Part shown: in pieces, positions 45,476-56,163 of the stretch | Position numbering within the stretch: the stretch's first letter is position 1 | Layout of the letters: each line of letters begins with the position of its first letter | Origin: Margaritispora aquatica | Taxonomy: Eukaryota; Ascomycota; Leotiomycetes; Helotiales; Discinellaceae | DNA length: 64,000 nucleotides | Assembly (NCBI GenBank): GCA_007644065.1 | Contig: VJWN01000004.1 | Location: forward strand, 1,984,001-2,048,000 | Reading direction: 5' to 3' | The notes under the pieces: generated by a model | What the model saw: only the letters and a program-made list of their open reading frames with translations | Database searches by the model: none | Told to the model about the DNA's origin: nothing | Position numbers and translations under genes: made by a program

Positions 45476-46922
45476 GTGATAAGTGCCACAATCAAACGCT
45501 TACCAATCTCTGCTGGACTTTATTCGTTTATACTGTACTATAAACTGTTTCTATTATAATGGACTGTGGGGTGTTTTGCAATGTAGTATATATTCGACGT
45601 AGTTGCTGTCCCACTATTCAATGTTCAGAATTGACCGCCGTCGGGTTAGCCGCCATCGGTCACAATTGGAACTCTTCGTTCAGAAGGCCCGCTGGAATCA
45701 TTGTGGCAGGATTGATTTTCGGTATGAGAGGCCCTTTTTTGGTCAGTTGCGGTAGCTCTTTGCACGATTCTTGGAGAAGAGGAAATCGTTTAGCTGAATT
45801 GAAGCGTCCAGTTGTATTCTGCAAGACTGTCGTATATGATAGAGCAGACCGGCCAGATGATGAGTGGATCAGAGATATAGAATGATGTGGGGGATACAAG
45901 AATCTGGCCGCAAGCTCGCTACGGGGGCCTAAAAACTTTAGCGTAATGGTGTAGATTCTTGAATTTTTCTACTTTTGACGTGCATTTTATTATTCTCTTT
46001 ATTTGTTACAAAAAAGTTATATATAAGATGTATATTTTAAAAGAGGGGTGACGTGAGAAGTCGTCATGTGATAGATAAAATGATCAGGTGACTAAGGAGG
46101 CTCAGCTACTTACCCAATGCGGCTCCGGAACTCCCTTCGTACATTCCTTTTCACCCCTATATTTCTTTTTCTTCCTTAACGGAAGGACTGCGTATATAAA
46201 AAAGGGATTATTCGGTTTTCGGGGGAGTAGAGATTACCCAACGTAGTCCTCTGTGAATATAAGCTTTTGATATCACCTGATCTTGATTTCACTAAGGTAC
46301 CTTACCTTACTGTTAGTGCATATGCAGTTGTATATCAAGACAAAGAGTATGCGATTCTATAAGCATCAACACACCGGCCTATCATTGGTTTTTTTTTATT
46401 ACGGCCCTAGGCCTAATCGGAACAATGAGAGCTTCTATACTTAAGTGAGAATCTCCATAGACTCAATAGACTCAATAAAATTATCGATCACCCATAATAC
46501 AGAAAGTGCCCTATTGCATACGTTGCCGTGTATTACAAGTAAAGCCACACTTACTATCAAACCCTCAAAGGGACGGGGGTGGTTTAAAAAAAGGTTTACT
46601 ATAAATAGATATATTATAAAAATGAACTTCTTTAATTATATAACATCGTTTATGTAATTTTGTATAACTATTTTTTTCTTCAAACAAAAATACGCATAAT
46701 CTACATTTATTATATTTTCAATAATAATATTCGTATTATTCATGTCGGTGATTCCGCATTTAGACACGGGCAATGCAGTCGCTAGTACATGACTGTACCC
46801 AGCACAAACCGTGTCCCGCATCCCACGTCGACCTAAAATCTGTAGATTTGACGTCTGTGCACATCTGTAACTTCTATAAGCTTAGTAGGGGTTAGATATT
46901 GACATACTAGTTGAGGGATACC
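45476..46922. other. AT-rich intergenic stretch
   Basis: The section from about 45900 is clearly more AT-rich than its surroundings, with long A/T runs around 46590-46740. A TAAGGTACCTTACCTTA word lies at 46293-46309. A 108-codon frame at 45559-45885 is open but unrecognised. No transposon domain or terminal repeat is seen. Confidence 0.5.
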
Positions 46923-48419
46923 TCAGTGTCCTCGCGTGGCAGCTTTGACCAGCTTGAGCGCATTCTCCACCCATCCTTCGCTGCCTCCATGTTTTTCGAT
47001 GAGATCTGCAATTTTGACATCCTCATAAGAGACTACTCGTCTTCGACCAATGATGGCGACATTCCTTGTGCTTGGTATTCGTAGCATCTCTTTCTCAGCC
47101 TCAAATCCACACTCCGTCGCCAGCGTTGAAGCCCACGCTACAAGTGAAGCATATGCAGAGGAAACGATTGTACCCTTTGGAGGAGCAGCGCGGAAGCGAG
47201 CTCCGTTTAGTGCATGGCTACAGCAAGGTATCATGAGGAATGGAGACTTAGAGAGAGTGGCGAGAATTGGTGTCCATGGAGTAAGCTCATCGGCGTGATT
47301 GGAGATGATGAAAGTTCCTCTGGGAAATGTGCCATCATGAATCCCTGAATCATATGTGCTTTCTCCTTTCTGGGCGATGGAGGGTATCAAAACCAGTTCT
47401 TTGAGACTCTCTTGTGCCTTCTCACTCCATGAAGACCATGATTTTCGTCTCCTTGCATCAAACCCCCACCCAAAGTAGCCCTCTTCAAGGAGAATATGTA
47501 CGAGAAGTCCATTGCCGCATCCAATATCCACAAATCCAGGGAATTCTTGTCCTTCGGGATACATTTCCGCCCATAGTTCTATCAGGAATGCTGCAATGCC
47601 CAAGTCTTCAAAAACATGCTTCCCAGGATCTGTGGATTCGACCCATCCTTGGCTAATTGTCCTGGCGTATTTTGTTTTGAGCCGAGCATAAGTGTTTTGT
47701 ACCAGAGCTTGAGGCATGATTTGGTCATGGTGGACTTTCTTAACATAGCCTGCTGCTATGCCCTGTCCATGCTTATGCAGAACAGCTAGTAGGTGCTGTG
47801 CTGTTCTGACTAACTTTTCAGCAATGGGCTCCGAGTCGAAGAAGGAGTAATGAATTGAAATTGTTCCCTTCTGAGTGCTAGGATTGAACTTGTGCAGAAA
47901 TCCAATTTTCTCCACAGCTGGGTGGTAAAATGGCATATCTTTTGTTGTCGAGATATGAGAGAAATAAACTACCAAGGAAGAAATGTTCTGGTCATTCTCT
48001 GGAGCTTCATACAGTAAACATGACTGATCCATTGGCTGGTCAACAAGTATATTCCTTGGTACCAATGTCCGTACCATGACAATTTTTAAATCGAAACCAC
48101 ATATATGAAAAATCCTCGGTTGCACTTTAGATAATGCAAAATGTTCATCTGAAACATAAGGAGCATCTAGAAGAATATCTGCTCGAAAAAGATATTTCGA
48201 ATTGAGGTTTGGATTTCGGATGAGGTTGAGCATCACTTGACGGAAGATCTCTGGCGGAAATGAGCATTCATGTGAGAACAAAGGTGTCCATGATCTCCCG
48301 GAGGACACTTCTATAAGCTCTGGATCCGCACCAGGAGCAATCTCATGTGGTTTGAATACCATTGCTGTGATGTACTTGATGTTCGAAATCCTCGACGGAG
48401 GTTCAAAATTCAATCCCAT
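46923..48419 (-). CDS. trm44: tRNA(Ser) Um44 2'-O-methyltransferase TRM44
   Basis: SAM-dependent methyltransferase making 2'-O-methyluridine at position 44 of tRNA-Ser, cytoplasmic. Intronless, 498 aa, in the family range. The SAM-binding motif is FVDIGCGNGLLVHILLEEGY at about residues 298-317, followed by GFDARRRKSW, both characteristic of Trm44. A later ISNHADELTPW matches the catalytic region, and MIPCCSHALNG follows. The first ATG (48419) gives an extra 19 residues before a second in-frame ATG (MVFKPHEIAPG); either may be used. It is divergent from the eL24 gene, with only 311 bp between the start codons, so two translation-related genes share a control region. Confidence 0.93.
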   Translation of the reverse strand: MGLNFEPPSRISNIKYITAMVFKPHEIAPGADPELIEVSSGRSWTPLFSHECSFPPEIFRQVMLNLIRNPNLNSKYLFRADILLDAPYVSDEHFALSKVQPRIFHICGFDLKIVMVRTLVPRNILVDQPMDQSCLLYEAPENDQNISSLVVYFSHISTTKDMPFYHPAVEKIGFLHKFNPSTQKGTISIHYSFFDSEPIAEKLVRTAQHLLAVLHKHGQGIAAGYVKKVHHDQIMPQALVQNTYARLKTKYARTISQGWVESTDPGKHVFEDLGIAAFLIELWAEMYPEGQEFPGFVDIGCGNGLLVHILLEEGYFGWGFDARRRKSWSSWSEKAQESLKELVLIPSIAQKGESTYDSGIHDGTFPRGTFIISNHADELTPWTPILATLSKSPFLMIPCCSHALNGARFRAAPPKGTIVSSAYASLVAWASTLATECGFEAEKEMLRIPSTRNVAIIGRRRVVSYEDVKIADLIEKHGGSEGWVENALKLVKAATRGH

Positions 48420-48730
48420 GAAATTTCTTCCACAATTCAGCTCTTTCTTGGATCCAACACAAAAAAAAAAAAAAACGATATCAGCAAGCGATAATGTTTG
48501 ACCACGAATTGCTGCTTAATTAAAGATGCTCTCATCATCGGAGGCATGTCGTTGACGATCTGCGCTAGCACGGTCATGTGACTCGCTTGCTCCGCTCCAG
48601 CCGCACATGGAGAATTGTTTGAATTATTTGTACGGCGAAATCAACGACAACCATTCTACCCAACGACACAGGGTAGCCCTTCGATTCGACAAACTAACAT
48701 AATCGGCGGATCCTCACGCAAACAATCAAT
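48420..48730. promoter_or_regulatory. Divergent promoter region trm44/eL24
   Basis: 311 bp between start codons. A poly-A run of about 15 at 48461-48475 could act as a nucleosome-excluding element. No specific factor site is claimed. Confidence 0.45.
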
Positions 48731-49433
48731 ATGCGCGTTTACGAAGATACCTTCTCTGGCGAGAAGATCTACCCTGGAAAGGTACGGGCGTCCCCAATAT
48801 TGCGATTTCAATAGAGGCAGTGGGCGGTTCATGGCAGATTTGGAGAAAGGCCAGAAGGAGTTGGAAATATTATTGGGAATGAAATACTGACAAAACTGTT
48901 TACAGGGCAAGCTCTACGTCCGTGGTGATAGCAAGATCTTCCGATTCCAGAATGGAAAGACCGAGTCCCTCTTCCTCCAACGCAAGAACCCCCGTCGCAT
49001 TGCATGGACTGTTCTGTTCAGAAGACAACACAAGAAGGGTATCTCTGAGGTACGGCATATCTCAATATCCAGCTATTGCGCAGAGCGAAGAGACCGAAAG
49101 AAATTGAGAGCTTGGGCATATAGGATACAGGACTGATATGAATTACAGGAAGTTGCCAAGAAGCGATCCCGCCGTACCGTCAAGTCCCAACGTGCCATCG
49201 TCGGAGCATCTCTCGATGTCATCAAGGAGCGCCGTGCTATGCGACCGGAGGCCCGAACTGCTGCCCGCGCAGCTGCCATCAAGGAGGGTAAGGAGAAGCG
49301 TGCTGCTGCTCAGAGCGCAAAGAAGGCCGAGAAGGCAAAGACTGCTGCTGGTGCATCCAAGGGCAACTCGAGGGTCACAAGCAAGCAGGGAGCAAAGGGA
49401 GCACCAATGAAGATCAAGGCTACCACCCGTTAA
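48731..49433 (+). CDS. rpl24: 60S ribosomal protein eL24
   Basis: Large-subunit ribosomal protein at the intersubunit bridge. Exons 48731-48781, 48906-49049 and 49149-49433 give 159 aa, the usual length. The conserved start [17 protein letters not shown], the block [36 protein letters not shown] and [19 protein letters not shown] leave no doubt. The tail is Ala/Lys-rich, as normal. Both introns have good GTACGG donors and CAG acceptors. Codon choice looks biased to C-ending codons, as expected for a highly expressed gene. Confidence 0.98.
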
Positions 49434-50436
49434 GATGGGTTTCTCGAGTTCGGATTGGGGCTTTTTTGTTTTCTCGGATGATTTGTGCGCAAAGGGCTTG
49501 CATGGATGGGCATTGGGCTTTTGTGGGCGTGCAACAATAGCTTATAAATGAGAGCACATGGACACAATGAGAAAGCGACGGCATTTCAATCTGGAATGGT
49601 CTCGGTTATGTTGGGATATGATACATGTCCAAACAAGTGTTTTGGAAGGAAGTGATAAGGGATTTTCGTTGAGAATTTGATCTAGTGCCGAAATGCTGGT
49701 CCGGAGAGGCGGAGAGAAAGCCGCTGCGAGTGCAAAGCGTCCAGGCGATGGCAGAATTAACCAGTAGCTTTTTCATTTCGCTGAAACACTGATATTGCGT
49801 AGAAACATCAATTTCAGAGCATTGTCCAACGACCACTATCGAAGTTTCGAGCTCAAGAGTGCATACCATCTGAGCTATGAGTTGAGCCACAAAATATCTG
49901 AAATTTGAACGACGAAAACTCTGGACCCAAGGCATCCGGATTCCTGTGCAAAAGACCATCACGATTCCACAACACCATACAAGCGAAGTATAAAATCATC
50001 AGTGGTTCGAGCAGAAATGCAGTAAAAGAAGTCCAGAAACCAGAAACAAAACAATCTCAACTACACAGCATCTACTCTCTCCTTCCAGACACGGAGGTGA
50101 AATCTTGGCTGATAGCTTGTGATACGGAAGCTCCGATGTCTCCCTACAGAACACACCACCCTCGCCTATACCCTTGGGACTTCCTCTTCTCAATTCCTTT
50201 GCCATAACTGTCGATTTTACCATTTCCCCTCCATAGCCTTCTCGCAATTTGTATTTTATTTTCGCGCCAGAGATTTTACAACAAAATGCGAGCTTGGTAA
50301 AATGCCAGGCACAAGATAGGGGGAGTGACGCTTCCATTTTGACCAAATCACAGTTTCAATCCACAGCTCATATATACACTCTCTTTCCAGGCAAGCTCTC
50401 AAAATCCCTACACAACTTCTCCACTGTCCGCTCAAG
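49434..50436. other. Convergent 3' flank
   Basis: Between the stops of eL24 (+) and the LigB-type gene (-). Open frames up to about 118 codons have no recognisable features. Nothing else seen. Confidence 0.55.
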
Positions 50437-51550
50437 TCACGCCCCAACACCAACCTCGCCAAATCTGAACTGCGCCCACGAAAAGCTCCCCTCACACAAC
50501 GTCCAAAGCCTCGTGCCCCTATCTCCCTCCGCTGCCCCAACACCAACATGAATCGGAAGCAAGTGCTCAAAACTTGGATGCGCGCCCCTCGCATCCTTCC
50601 TCTCCAGCAACCCCACCACCTTCGCCTCTCTCGCCTTGATATCCTTCTCCTCTACCGCTTCCCTCAGCGCCTCATCAAAGGGCTTCGCATACGGTCTTGG
50701 CGTGCCCCCAAATCCGTAGCGTAGGTCACGAAGGTTGTGCACTGCCATTCCGGACATGACGAGGCAGATGCCTTCTGAGCGCAGGGGTGCTAACGCGTGC
50801 CCGAGAGCGAGGTGTTGTGAAGCGGACTCGGAGGCAAAGAGCGAGATTTGGACGATTGGGATGTTGAGCGGGTTGGTGTCGGGATTGAAAGCTACTTTGA
50901 AGACGCCGTAAACGCCGTGATCCAAGCCGCGGCGGGTGGGTTGCGTTTTGATTCCCGCGGTATTGAGGGCGGAGATGACTTTTTGGGCTACTTCTGGTGA
51001 GCCCTTATTCGGGAAGGTGGCTTTGTAGTAATGAGCTGGGAAGCCATAGAAACTTTGAGGTGTTAGCATTTTGTATATGAGAAAACAGGAAAGGCTAGGT
51101 ACTCATAAATCAGATCAGTGTGCTCTGACGTATTGACTTCGATCACATCACGCTCGCCTTCCCAGTGTGCTGAGACTACAACGATGGCCTTGGGCTTGAC
51201 CTTTCCCGTGATCTCTTTGCCGATTGATTGCAGCTTCGAGTAGACTGGGTGTTCGGTATCATACATGATATTTGGCTGTTAGCTGTCAGTTTGATTGCTT
51301 CTCAATGACACCCTCTTGTACGGAAACTTACACCTCCATGACTGACAAAGTAGACCGGAGTTTTGGTCGTCATGTTTGTATGTATTGACTTCTCAATGTG
51401 CTTAGGCGAGTTAAAGACTGACGATGAGCTGAATCGTTGGGCAAAACTGCGAGTCGCAGCTATGTATTTGGTAGGGGAGAAAATGATTGCGATGGTGAGA
51501 ATTACGAACGAGAATATAAGTGAAAGGGTACGGAAAGTGGAGCGATTCAT
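50437..51550 (-). CDS. LigB/DODA-type extradiol ring-cleavage dioxygenase
   Basis: Class III extradiol dioxygenase family (4,5-DOPA dioxygenase-like), non-haem metal enzymes that open catechol rings. Exons 51550-51332, 51275-51103 and 51052-50437 give 335 aa. Metal-binding and catalytic histidines lie in VSHGGPNIMYD (about H71), VSAHWEGE (about H110), GLDHGVYGVF and HLLPIHVGVGAAEGD. The joins restore the family sequence LIYDFYGFPAHYYK. The first 59 residues form an N-terminal extension with a hydrophobic segment (LIFSFVILTIAIIF) and a basic Ser-rich stretch, which could be a signal anchor or organelle targeting sequence. Starting instead at Met60 gives a 276-aa protein of ordinary family length. 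Substrate is unknown. Confidence 0.9.
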
Positions 51551-52265
51551 AGGGAACGAGAATGAAGATATAGAGAATGATATGGAGACAAGTGAGGCTG
51601 ATATGTTTTAACGTTTGCGGGAGCCGAGCCGGTAGATGGGCCAGGAATTGTGATTCGTAAGTGGATGGAGGGGCAATTGTCCCATATTCAGTTGGCGAAT
51701 CACACAACTTGTTGGCTGCGTCTCGCGCAGGGGTTTCTACCTTGCTCGGCGAGACGCTGCTCAGGTATTGGGTTCTCAGCCTCGACAAATCCCCCGTAAT
51801 CTATCTGCAAACTGAAACTGGGAGCATTAGTAATTGCGAGTGTAATAGAACGCCTCGATAGTTCTTCATCAAGTACAGTAAGTGCACGTCACTCAAACAG
51901 CGAGGCTTGGAAATACATCACCAACCACATTCACAACAACTGCTAAAATCCTCGACAAAGAAGCACAATCATACTGGAAATGCAAAGAGTTTCTGGAAAA
52001 TTAAACAGCAAAGTCTATTGACGATTGAGAAGCCACTCAAGTAGTGGTGCAAAGGGTGAAAGGTCTCCTCCACAAGCGGTATCTTCCTCAGGTGAGAGGG
52101 TCTAGCATCTACAATCAAGTATCTAGACTTTTGTCTTTAGTCGTCTCCCACACGTTCTAACCTTGGGCCGACTATATAACGCAAGGTAGCCATAGCAATG
52201 ATGACTGCCAGAAGCGAGAACATCAGTGCCGAATAGCTGAAACTGCCTTCGTGCTCCGGGCCTAG
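51551..52265. other. Intergenic, LigB promoter and APT1 3' flank
   Basis: Both flanking genes are on the minus strand. Open frames here are short shadows without recognisable products. Confidence 0.55.
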
Positions 52266-53146
52266 TCAAATGCTTGGTTTGTCTCCTGCAGGAGGTATCC
52301 GAGTAGCCAGGAACTTCTCAACATCATCTATCTCATCTGGGCTAGCCGAGTGTACCAATCCACTATCGAAGGTTAGTGGTTGGATAGTCAATACCTGAAA
52401 GACAAACTCACGGATACATCTTCAAATCCACATCATATCCGGCCTCCTTCAACAATTGGGCCGACATTCTCCCCCATTGTGGCTTGACCAGAGGATCACT
52501 ATCACCATGTCCCATAAAGATTGGTGTATCCTTATTGGCGCTATCCTTTGGCACAAACTCGTCGAACTTTCCATGCAGAAGCAAGTAGCAGCTCAATCCA
52601 AATATGCCACCAAGCTTTGTAGGTGCTGTAACTCCACTGAAAATTGACATAGCACCGCCTTGTGAGAAGCCGCCAATGACTATCCTATTCGAAGGTATGC
52701 CGGAGTCCACTTCTTTCTTAATGAGGCCATGGAAGTAATCTCGCGATCGTAGGATGCCCACTTCGTCCTGTCCAGCTTGAAGATCACCAAAGTTTGTCTA
52801 AGTATCATTAGCTATAGATTCTCGAAGTCCATCGAGTATAGCGCAAGCTTCTGTGGAAACGAACGCGTTGTCTTACAATATCATACCATCCTGGCATCGA
52901 CATTCCCATGTTCTAGGGATGAGTTAGCATGTTTATAGTGAGGCACAATTGAATACGTACAACCGTAATTGGAATTGACGGTGCATTGGGGAAGATGAAT
53001 TTGACTTCTTGGAACTTGTTCCTCCTGCGCCAGTTCTCTGCTAATGATACCCATCCTGCACCGGAGTCTCCAAGACCATGGGCCATAATGACTGTCGCAG
53101 TGTGCTTAGTGACAGCGGGGATAATGAGGGCTGTTGGTGGAGGCAT
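52266..53146 (-). CDS. apt1: Acyl-protein thioesterase 1
   Basis: Cytosolic alpha/beta hydrolase that removes palmitate from S-acylated proteins such as Ras and G-alpha, and has lysophospholipase activity. Exons 53146-52961, 52912-52877, 52797-52412 and 52362-52266 give 234 aa, family length. The N-terminal motif HTATVIMAHGLGDSGAGW, the 12-residue exon NMGMSMPGWYDI, the nucleophile elbow GGFSQGGAMS (Ser about 119), the acid GHGDSDPLVKP and the His in GLVHSASP complete the catalytic triad. A longer in-frame start at 53197 adds 17 residues, but the family starts at the MPPPTALIIPA position. The window also encodes a protein predicted to be S-acylated (34314), though no link is implied. Confidence 0.95.
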
Positions 53147-53655
53147 TTTGAGGTATTGCAGGTTTTTCGTCGCCGTTGGAAGTAGAGCCTGCTTCAATGA
53201 AAGCAGTGAGGAGAGGAGGAGTGTTATTTCCAGATGTAAGTCGAGATAATGGTGGTACGTTCAATCCCTCCAGAGCTTTCTTCACCAACTCAATGCCGCG
53301 AAGGTACAAAATTACCCAGAGAGCTTATCGAGATCTCGGATCGGATCCGAAGGCCTTGGCATTTCGGATTCTTGAGATCAATCATGAGACAAAAGACGAT
53401 GAGACAACCTCATCAATATCTTCTGGTAAACACCCACTTGCAAACATACTCTCTTTATTCCATCCATTTACAATAGGATGATGTTTTGACTTTCTCTTCT
53501 ATGATACCCATTTTGTTCTTGTACGATACTTAACACAACTTAATACACCCTTTGATCTTCCATATCCATTCACAGTTGCCTTATCAACCTCAACATCTCC
53601 AAAGTCAACAAAGCGAGACAAAAAGAATACAACACCATAACATCAGATCACAACG
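53147..53655. promoter_or_regulatory. Divergent region apt1 and IVY1-like gene
   Basis: About 509 bp between start codons. The + strand leader near 53560-53655 is C/A-rich, as is common for fungal 5' UTRs. No defined factor site is claimed. Confidence 0.45.
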
Positions 53656-55254
53656 ATGGCTGCCCCTCCATCGCCCTCTCTAACAGCTCTTCCTCCAATA
53701 CCAGGCTCGCCGTCCTATTCAGTAGCCAGCACAGCCAATCCCATTCCTTCAAGTTTTAACCTCCCACTGCCCCCACCACCACGATCACCACATGCCGTTC
53801 TCAACAAATCCGATCTCGAGTCCTCTGAAACAGCTTACACCGAGCTTCTCTCCTCTGCGAAAGCCTACCGACTCGCACTCGCCTCTCTGTCGCTCTCAGC
53901 CTCTACATTCGGCAGTGCTCTCGAAGCATGTGCCCGTCTCAAGGAAGCGCGCAGCGAAGCGATGGCGCCCCCAGGGGGTAGCATGTCGAACTCGTTTTCA
54001 GCCAAGGGGAACTGTACTGCGGATAATTTGATGGCAGCTAGCGGGGTGCACCAACTTATCGCGAACCATCAGCAGATACTATCAGAAACTGTGTACCGCT
54101 CCTTCGAGGTCCCGTTATTGCACGAGCTGGATCAATGGCAGCGACGCATGGAAGAAGAAGAGGTGGCGTACCAGAAAGAGGCGAAAGCCATGAGTCGCGA
54201 GATCAGGCGCATGGAGAAGGAGGGGCTGAGGCTACATAAGCAACGCAAGCGGGACGTAGGGAAGTTCAGGGAACATCTTGTTCAGCTTACGATGAAACTC
54301 GATTCCCTCACTGGATTGAGCGGTGGCCATAGCAGAGGATTGTTGAGGGATTGCCAGGAGATGAGTAAGGGGATTGTGGAATGTAGCGCTGGGCTAGTGA
54401 GGGCAGAAGTCGACATCTTCGAAGCTTTGGCGAGGAAAGGCTGGAATGGAGGTGGATTAGATGAACTACTTGAGAAAGGCAAGGATTTCTTCGCCAATGA
54501 GACGGACTCAGATGCGCATCCAAACCATGGCGCAAAAATCTTTAGCATTTTGCCTCAAAACCGCAGCATTCTCGCTCATGATCAAACAGACGGCCTAGCA
54601 CAGTTACGAATGGGGCACAATCGGACGGATAGTCTACTGGTCGATGCGGTGGGAACGCAGTATCAGAGCTTAGCAGGAGCTGTACAGGGGAAGGAGAGGG
54701 ATAGAGATGCGGATGTGAGCAGTATTTTCTCGGAAGGCAGAGGAGACATGGGGAATAGTGGTATATTGAACAGGCCGCGGCCGACGAGGCCATTCAGCCC
54801 GACGCCTGGGGAGAGGGTAGAAGATCCATTGAAAGATTTCGTGTTTGCTGTTCCTGCTATCCCTGAAAGGAAGGTGGTTAGCGAGGTGGATGGGAGTGTT
54901 GATGGGAGACCTGTGACGAGAGACGAGGTCGATGGAATGGGTGATCAAGATGTGGACGGAGACGAAGGGAGAAGGTTGCAAGATGGAAGTGGCGAGACGT
55001 TTGTCACTGCTCAGACTGCTTCCTCTACTTTCTCGCCCGAAATAGAAGAGCCAAAGACACCTACAGAAAGTGATTTCAGACATGGCGATGCGGATGCAAA
55101 TGGAGACAACGGGAAGACCGTAGTAGAAGCGTGCGATACACCCGTGAAATCAATAGAGGGCGACAGCATAGCTGGCAGTGAGGCCACCGCATCGCGTCCA
55201 GGGACTAGTGGGAGGAGGTGGAGCGTCACAGATGATGGGGTATTGTCTGAATAG
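53656..55254 (+). CDS. IVY1-like BAR/IMD-type phospholipid-binding protein
   Basis: Intronless, 532 aa. It resembles fungal IVY1, a vacuole-membrane protein that binds phospholipids, Ypt7 and the HOPS subunit Vps33. Residues 1-45 are Pro/Ser-rich (LPLPPPPRSP). Residues about 50-275 form a mainly helical domain of the BAR/IMD sort: SSETAYTELLSSAKAYRLAL, SLSASTFGSALEACARLKEA, HQQILSETVYRSFEVPLL and the long charged helix QRRMEEEEVAYQKEAKAM to REHLVQLTMKLDSL. From about 280 to the end the protein is acidic and disordered, with many possible phosphorylation sites. Assignment rests on the general pattern of this helical domain in fungal IVY1 entries as I recall them, so moderate certainty. Confidence 0.65.
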   Translation: MAAPPSPSLTALPPIPGSPSYSVASTANPIPSSFNLPLPPPPRSPHAVLNKSDLESSETAYTELLSSAKAYRLALASLSLSASTFGSALEACARLKEARSEAMAPPGGSMSNSFSAKGNCTADNLMAASGVHQLIANHQQILSETVYRSFEVPLLHELDQWQRRMEEEEVAYQKEAKAMSREIRRMEKEGLRLHKQRKRDVGKFREHLVQLTMKLDSLTGLSGGHSRGLLRDCQEMSKGIVECSAGLVRAEVDIFEALARKGWNGGGLDELLEKGKDFFANETDSDAHPNHGAKIFSILPQNRSILAHDQTDGLAQLRMGHNRTDSLLVDAVGTQYQSLAGAVQGKERDRDADVSSIFSEGRGDMGNSGILNRPRPTRPFSPTPGERVEDPLKDFVFAVPAIPERKVVSEVDGSVDGRPVTRDEVDGMGDQDVDGDEGRRLQDGSGETFVTAQTASSTFSPEIEEPKTPTESDFRHGDADANGDNGKTVVEACDTPVKSIEGDSIAGSEATASRPGTSGRRWSVTDDGVLSE

Positions 55255-56163
55255 CCGAATCAGTGAGTTGGCGAGCCAGGGAGGATTTGGATACGGGTGG
55301 TTGCTTGGAGAACAGATGCTGGAAGAACGAACGAAGGATGGTGTACGAGGAAACGTCAGGGCAAAGTTTACGAGTATAAGGTGGTGATTCAACATACCCG
55401 ATACAGTGGAAGGAGACGTGTGTGCTGATGTGTTGGCTGGTTTTTGTTGGTGGAGTGGAAACATTTTCATAATACCCCTTGCTGTTCATTTGGTTATTCT
55501 CGTGTTTGTTTTCTATTCTGTTCAGTTTTTCCATTCTTCTTCCCCCGCTCACACCCTCCACTGGAATAGACGCAGGGAGAGGAGTTTCTGCAGAGAGGTG
55601 AACTTTTTGGTATATCGGCGTTTATTGGGATAGAAAGGGAAGGATGGAGGGAGGACAATAGACTTGAGCTAAGCACACATACGCCAGATAGATGTATTCA
55701 TATCTATGCCGCCTTTCGCTTTGGCTTTGGTTTGCTTTGGATAGATGGTGCCAACGATAATGAAAGACCTTGACGGGAAAGACATTTATTTGGCTGTTGT
55801 TATTTGCACTGATTTTGATTTGACTTGGAGACGAAGTTAGCTCTACTCATGTTGCTTCATGCTATTAGTCCTTTTTCTCCACCAAGCTTCCAAGTAAGCT
55901 TTCTTCCATCATCGCCTGCCTCAGTCAAAACTCGTCCGTCGCATTGCTTTGATCATGATTTTGAGTAAACTCGTTGCCGCTAGCCCAAACATTTCCATTT
56001 CCACAGTCATATCGCAAGTGAGCATCACACGATGTACACCATTTTGCATGACGAAAACATCATAAGAACAAAGCAAGGGTAGGGTATCGGTATTACCACA
56101 AGTCAATTACATTGTATATTCTTTACCCCGCTCGTTTCGCTATGCATCCTGCAAGCTAGATCA
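55255..56163. other. Convergent 3' flank
   Basis: Between the IVY1-like stop (+) and the Nup53 stop (-). No supported gene; open frames are short with ordinary composition. Confidence 0.55.

Noticed and set aside
45559..45885. 108-codon open frame after the GT2 gene
   Set aside because: Open and with an ATG, but no domain, no neighbours in frame and no recognised homologue; left as unsupported.
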